A stretch of 33,614 bases of DNA from Dehalobacter sp. CP (GTDB lineage: Bacteria > Bacillota_B > Desulfitobacteriia > Desulfitobacteriales > Syntrophobotulaceae). The DNA lies in NCBI GenBank assembly GCA_009910795.1, contig VMEE01000074.1, positions 1-33,614 on the forward strand, written 5' to 3'. The position numbers and the translations under genes were made by a program. Positions 32,392 through 33,614 of the stretch are shown piece after piece; the first letter of the stretch is position 1, and every line of letters starts with the position of its first letter. Below the pieces are notes generated by a model. It was given only the letters and a program-made list of their open reading frames with translations, did no database searches and had not been told where the DNA came from.

Positions 32392-32423
32392 TTGACTCTC
32401 CCCCGTAGTGGAGGGTTTATACT
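32392..32423 (+). promoter_or_regulatory. MerR-type promoter with long spacer and dyad
   Basis: TTGACT (32392-32397) and TATACT (32418-32423) are 20 bp apart, the overlong spacing that MerR proteins correct by bending DNA. ACTCTCC (32395-32401) and GGAGGGT (32410-32416) form a dyad with one mismatch inside it. It precedes the MerR gene at 32444, so autoregulation is likely. Confidence 0.85.
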
Positions 32424-32443
32424 GTTTGCAGGGAGGTGAGGTC

Positions 32444-33247
32444 GTGTATAAAATCAGTGAGTTCTCCAAGATCACCAATATAACGGTTAAGGCCTTGCGG
32501 TATTATGATGACCAAGATATTTTGAAACCGTCTTACCGTGCGGAAAATTCCTATCGCTATTATGACAACCATGATTTTAGCCGGGCAAGGCTGATTGTTT
32601 TATTGCGTGATCTAAGCTTTTCTATTTCAGAAATTAAGGATATCCTAGCCCATTGTGAAAGTCCCGATGATCTGTCCTACTATTTAGCTGAAAAGCAAGA
32701 TATGCTTGCGGAACAGATTAGCAAAGAGAAAGAACTGATTAAAAAGATGAACCTCTACCTTGGACCCAAAGAAATGGAGGCAGGGAGTATGAACTACAAC
32801 ATTGAGACGAAAGAATTTGAGGAAATGACAGTCGCCGCAATCCGCTATAAAGGCAGGTACAGCGACGTCGGGAAGTACATTGGGACCATTTATAAAGAAG
32901 CAAGAGGAAAGACTTTCGGAGAACCGTTTTGCTGCTATTACGATGAGGATTTCAAAGAAGAAGCGGATATCGAGCTTTGCGTTCCGGTCAAAGGACCCGT
33001 GACCGGATCGAATATACACTGCAAAAAGTTACCGAAGATCAAAGCAATCTGCACAACGCATGTCGGCAGTTATGAAAATTTGAGTTTCGCCTATAAAGCT
33101 GTGCTGGATTATGCCAGCGAGCATAGCCTGGAGTACAAGCTGCCTTCCAGGGAGATTTATCATAAAGGTCCCGGGATGATTTTCAGGGGGAACCCCAATA
33201 AGTATGTTACGGAAATTGTCATGCCCATCGAACCATCAAAATTGTAA
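32444..33247 (+). CDS. MerR-family regulator with C-terminal GyrI-like domain
   Basis: A 267-residue regulator of the BmrR/multidrug-sensing type. Residues 1-70 form the MerR helix-turn-helix (MYKISEFSKITNITVKALRY and YDDQDILKP), followed by a dimerisation helix to about 115. Residues 125-267 form a GyrI-like effector-binding domain (FEEMTVAAIRYKGRYSDVGK, THVGSYENLSFAYKAV and KYVTEIVMPI). GTG 32444 is chosen, with GGGAGGTGAG directly ahead; the longer frame from 32408 overlaps the promoter. Its target besides itself is unclear; neighbours include no obvious efflux pump. Confidence 0.9.
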   Translation: MYKISEFSKITNITVKALRYYDDQDILKPSYRAENSYRYYDNHDFSRARLIVLLRDLSFSISEIKDILAHCESPDDLSYYLAEKQDMLAEQISKEKELIKKMNLYLGPKEMEAGSMNYNIETKEFEEMTVAAIRYKGRYSDVGKYIGTIYKEARGKTFGEPFCCYYDEDFKEEADIELCVPVKGPVTGSNIHCKKLPKIKAICTTHVGSYENLSFAYKAVLDYASEHSLEYKLPSREIYHKGPGMIFRGNPNKYVTEIVMPIEPSKL

Positions 33248-33283
33248 GTGGCAAATGAATATTTATCTAGGCTATGATTTGTT

Positions 33284-33308
33284 AGGCACCGAAATTTCGG
33301 TGCCTTTT
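33284..33308 (+). terminator. Terminator of the MerR gene
   Basis: A perfect 22-bp palindrome (33284-33305, arms AGGCACCGAAA and its complement) is followed by TTTC. It lies 37 bp past the MerR stop. The stretch 33248-33505 holds no gene. Confidence 0.85.
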
Positions 33309-33390
33309 CTTAATATGGATGTAACGAACGATTCTTTGCCACGAAGATGTTGTCATGGTTTATTGGTGCGTATGGCATCGCAAAGCAAAA

Positions 33391-33442
33391 TGAGTATAAA
33401 TTGAAGAATTTTTCATAAATTAAGCTTATACTCAATTTATGA
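33391..33442. repeat. Two mutually exclusive hairpins before the last gene
   Basis: TGAGTATAA (33391-33399) pairs with TTATACTCA (33426-33434). TCATAAATT (33413-33421), inside its loop, pairs with AATTTATGA (33434-33442), which shares a base with the first stem. The two cannot form fully together. They sit directly upstream of a promoter-like TTGACA at 33446. Confidence 0.5.
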
Positions 33443-33445
33443 TTA

Positions 33446-33475
33446 TTGACACAAAAGCTTTGAAATAATTGATAA
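33446..33475 (+). promoter_or_regulatory. Probable promoter of the last gene
   Basis: TTGACA (33446-33451) is followed after 18 bp by TGATAA (33470-33475). The -10 match is moderate. Confidence 0.5.
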
Positions 33476-33505
33476 AAAGGAAATTGTAAGAAAGGAGTGG
33501 GAATT

Positions 33506-33614
33506 ATGCAGGAGAATTTTGAAAAATGGAGGGTGGGTATTCCAGATACATTTTATCCGATAAGCGAATTGCAGAAGTATGTTCAATACGGTACTGTCAA
33601 ATCTTACTTAAAAG
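33506..33614 (+). CDS. Unidentified protein, N-terminal fragment
   Basis: ATG 33506 after AAAGGAGTGG opens a frame to the window edge, giving 36 residues that begin MQENFEKWRVGIPDTFYPIS and continue LQKYVQYGTVKSYLK. I do not recognise it. The helical amphipathic look is not diagnostic. It is real by ribosome site, promoter and open frame. Confidence 0.6.
   Translation, partial: MQENFEKWRVGIPDTFYPISELQKYVQYGTVKSYLK

Overview
The window looks like a chromosomal segment of a spore-forming, anaerobic, low-to-mid GC Firmicute, most like the Peptococcaceae/Desulfitobacteriaceae (Desulfitobacterium, Dehalobacter, Desulfosporosinus). This is an inference from a spore photoproduct lyase (SplB), two proteins with cell-wall-binding repeat 2 (CWB2) domains, strong AAAGGAGG ribosome sites, sigma-A promoters, frequent TTG/GTG starts and a ferredoxin-tailed aldo/keto reductase. 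No rRNA, tRNA, CRISPR array, intact insertion sequence or prophage was seen.

Layout. 1-94: start of a DUF3102-like gene leaving on the minus strand. 460-1410: MsrA-MsrB fusion. 1679-2312: decayed regulator and ABC ATPase. 2324-7266: two-component system plus FtsX-type ABC exporter, a likely envelope-stress or antimicrobial-peptide module. 7433-8528: membrane YdjM-like protein and a frameshifted rubredoxin-like gene. 8697-12204: CWB2 surface protein, ECF sigma factor and membrane anti-sigma factor. 12205-12582: a gene-free stretch with large nested inverted repeats. 12583-16971: two ABC-2-type exporters. 17041-19199: an ArsR-controlled metal/metalloid locus (ArsP-like permease, small MoaF-like protein, thioredoxin-like protein, ArsR) with five matching operator palindromes. 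19237-22443, minus strand: MarR regulator, half-size ArsA-type ATPase, 76-residue coiled protein, second half-size ArsA-type ATPase. 22524-24541: splB, a coiled-coil protein and a secreted helical-repeat protein. 24875-26768: Phd-Uma2 fusion, YwbE and an RluA-family pseudouridine synthase. 27033-33247: a LexA-box-like site before a 30-codon ORF, a WYL regulator, a GyrI-like protein, a CWB2-amidase, an Fe-S aldo/keto reductase, a lipoprotein and a MerR-GyrI regulator. 33506-end: start of an unidentified gene.

How the parts fit together. The window is dense in small self-contained response modules, each with its own regulator: two-component/ABC, sigma/anti-sigma, ArsR/permease, MarR/ArsA pair, WYL/GyrI and MerR/GyrI. 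The strongest candidate for something under-described is the back-to-back ArsR and MarR loci at 17041-22499. The ArsR operators recur before the permease and before arsR with the same 22-bp spacing. The arsR reading frame fits its ribosome site only if it starts at ATA. Two half-size ArsA-like ATPases, each ending in a small beta-rich domain, flank a 76-residue protein and could form a heterodimer. Other notable points are the antitoxin-nuclease fusion at 24875, a second apparent non-AUG start (ATT/ATA) at 24541, a ribosome-site-sequestering hairpin before the ECF sigma gene, and the nested inverted-repeat element at 12409-12518.
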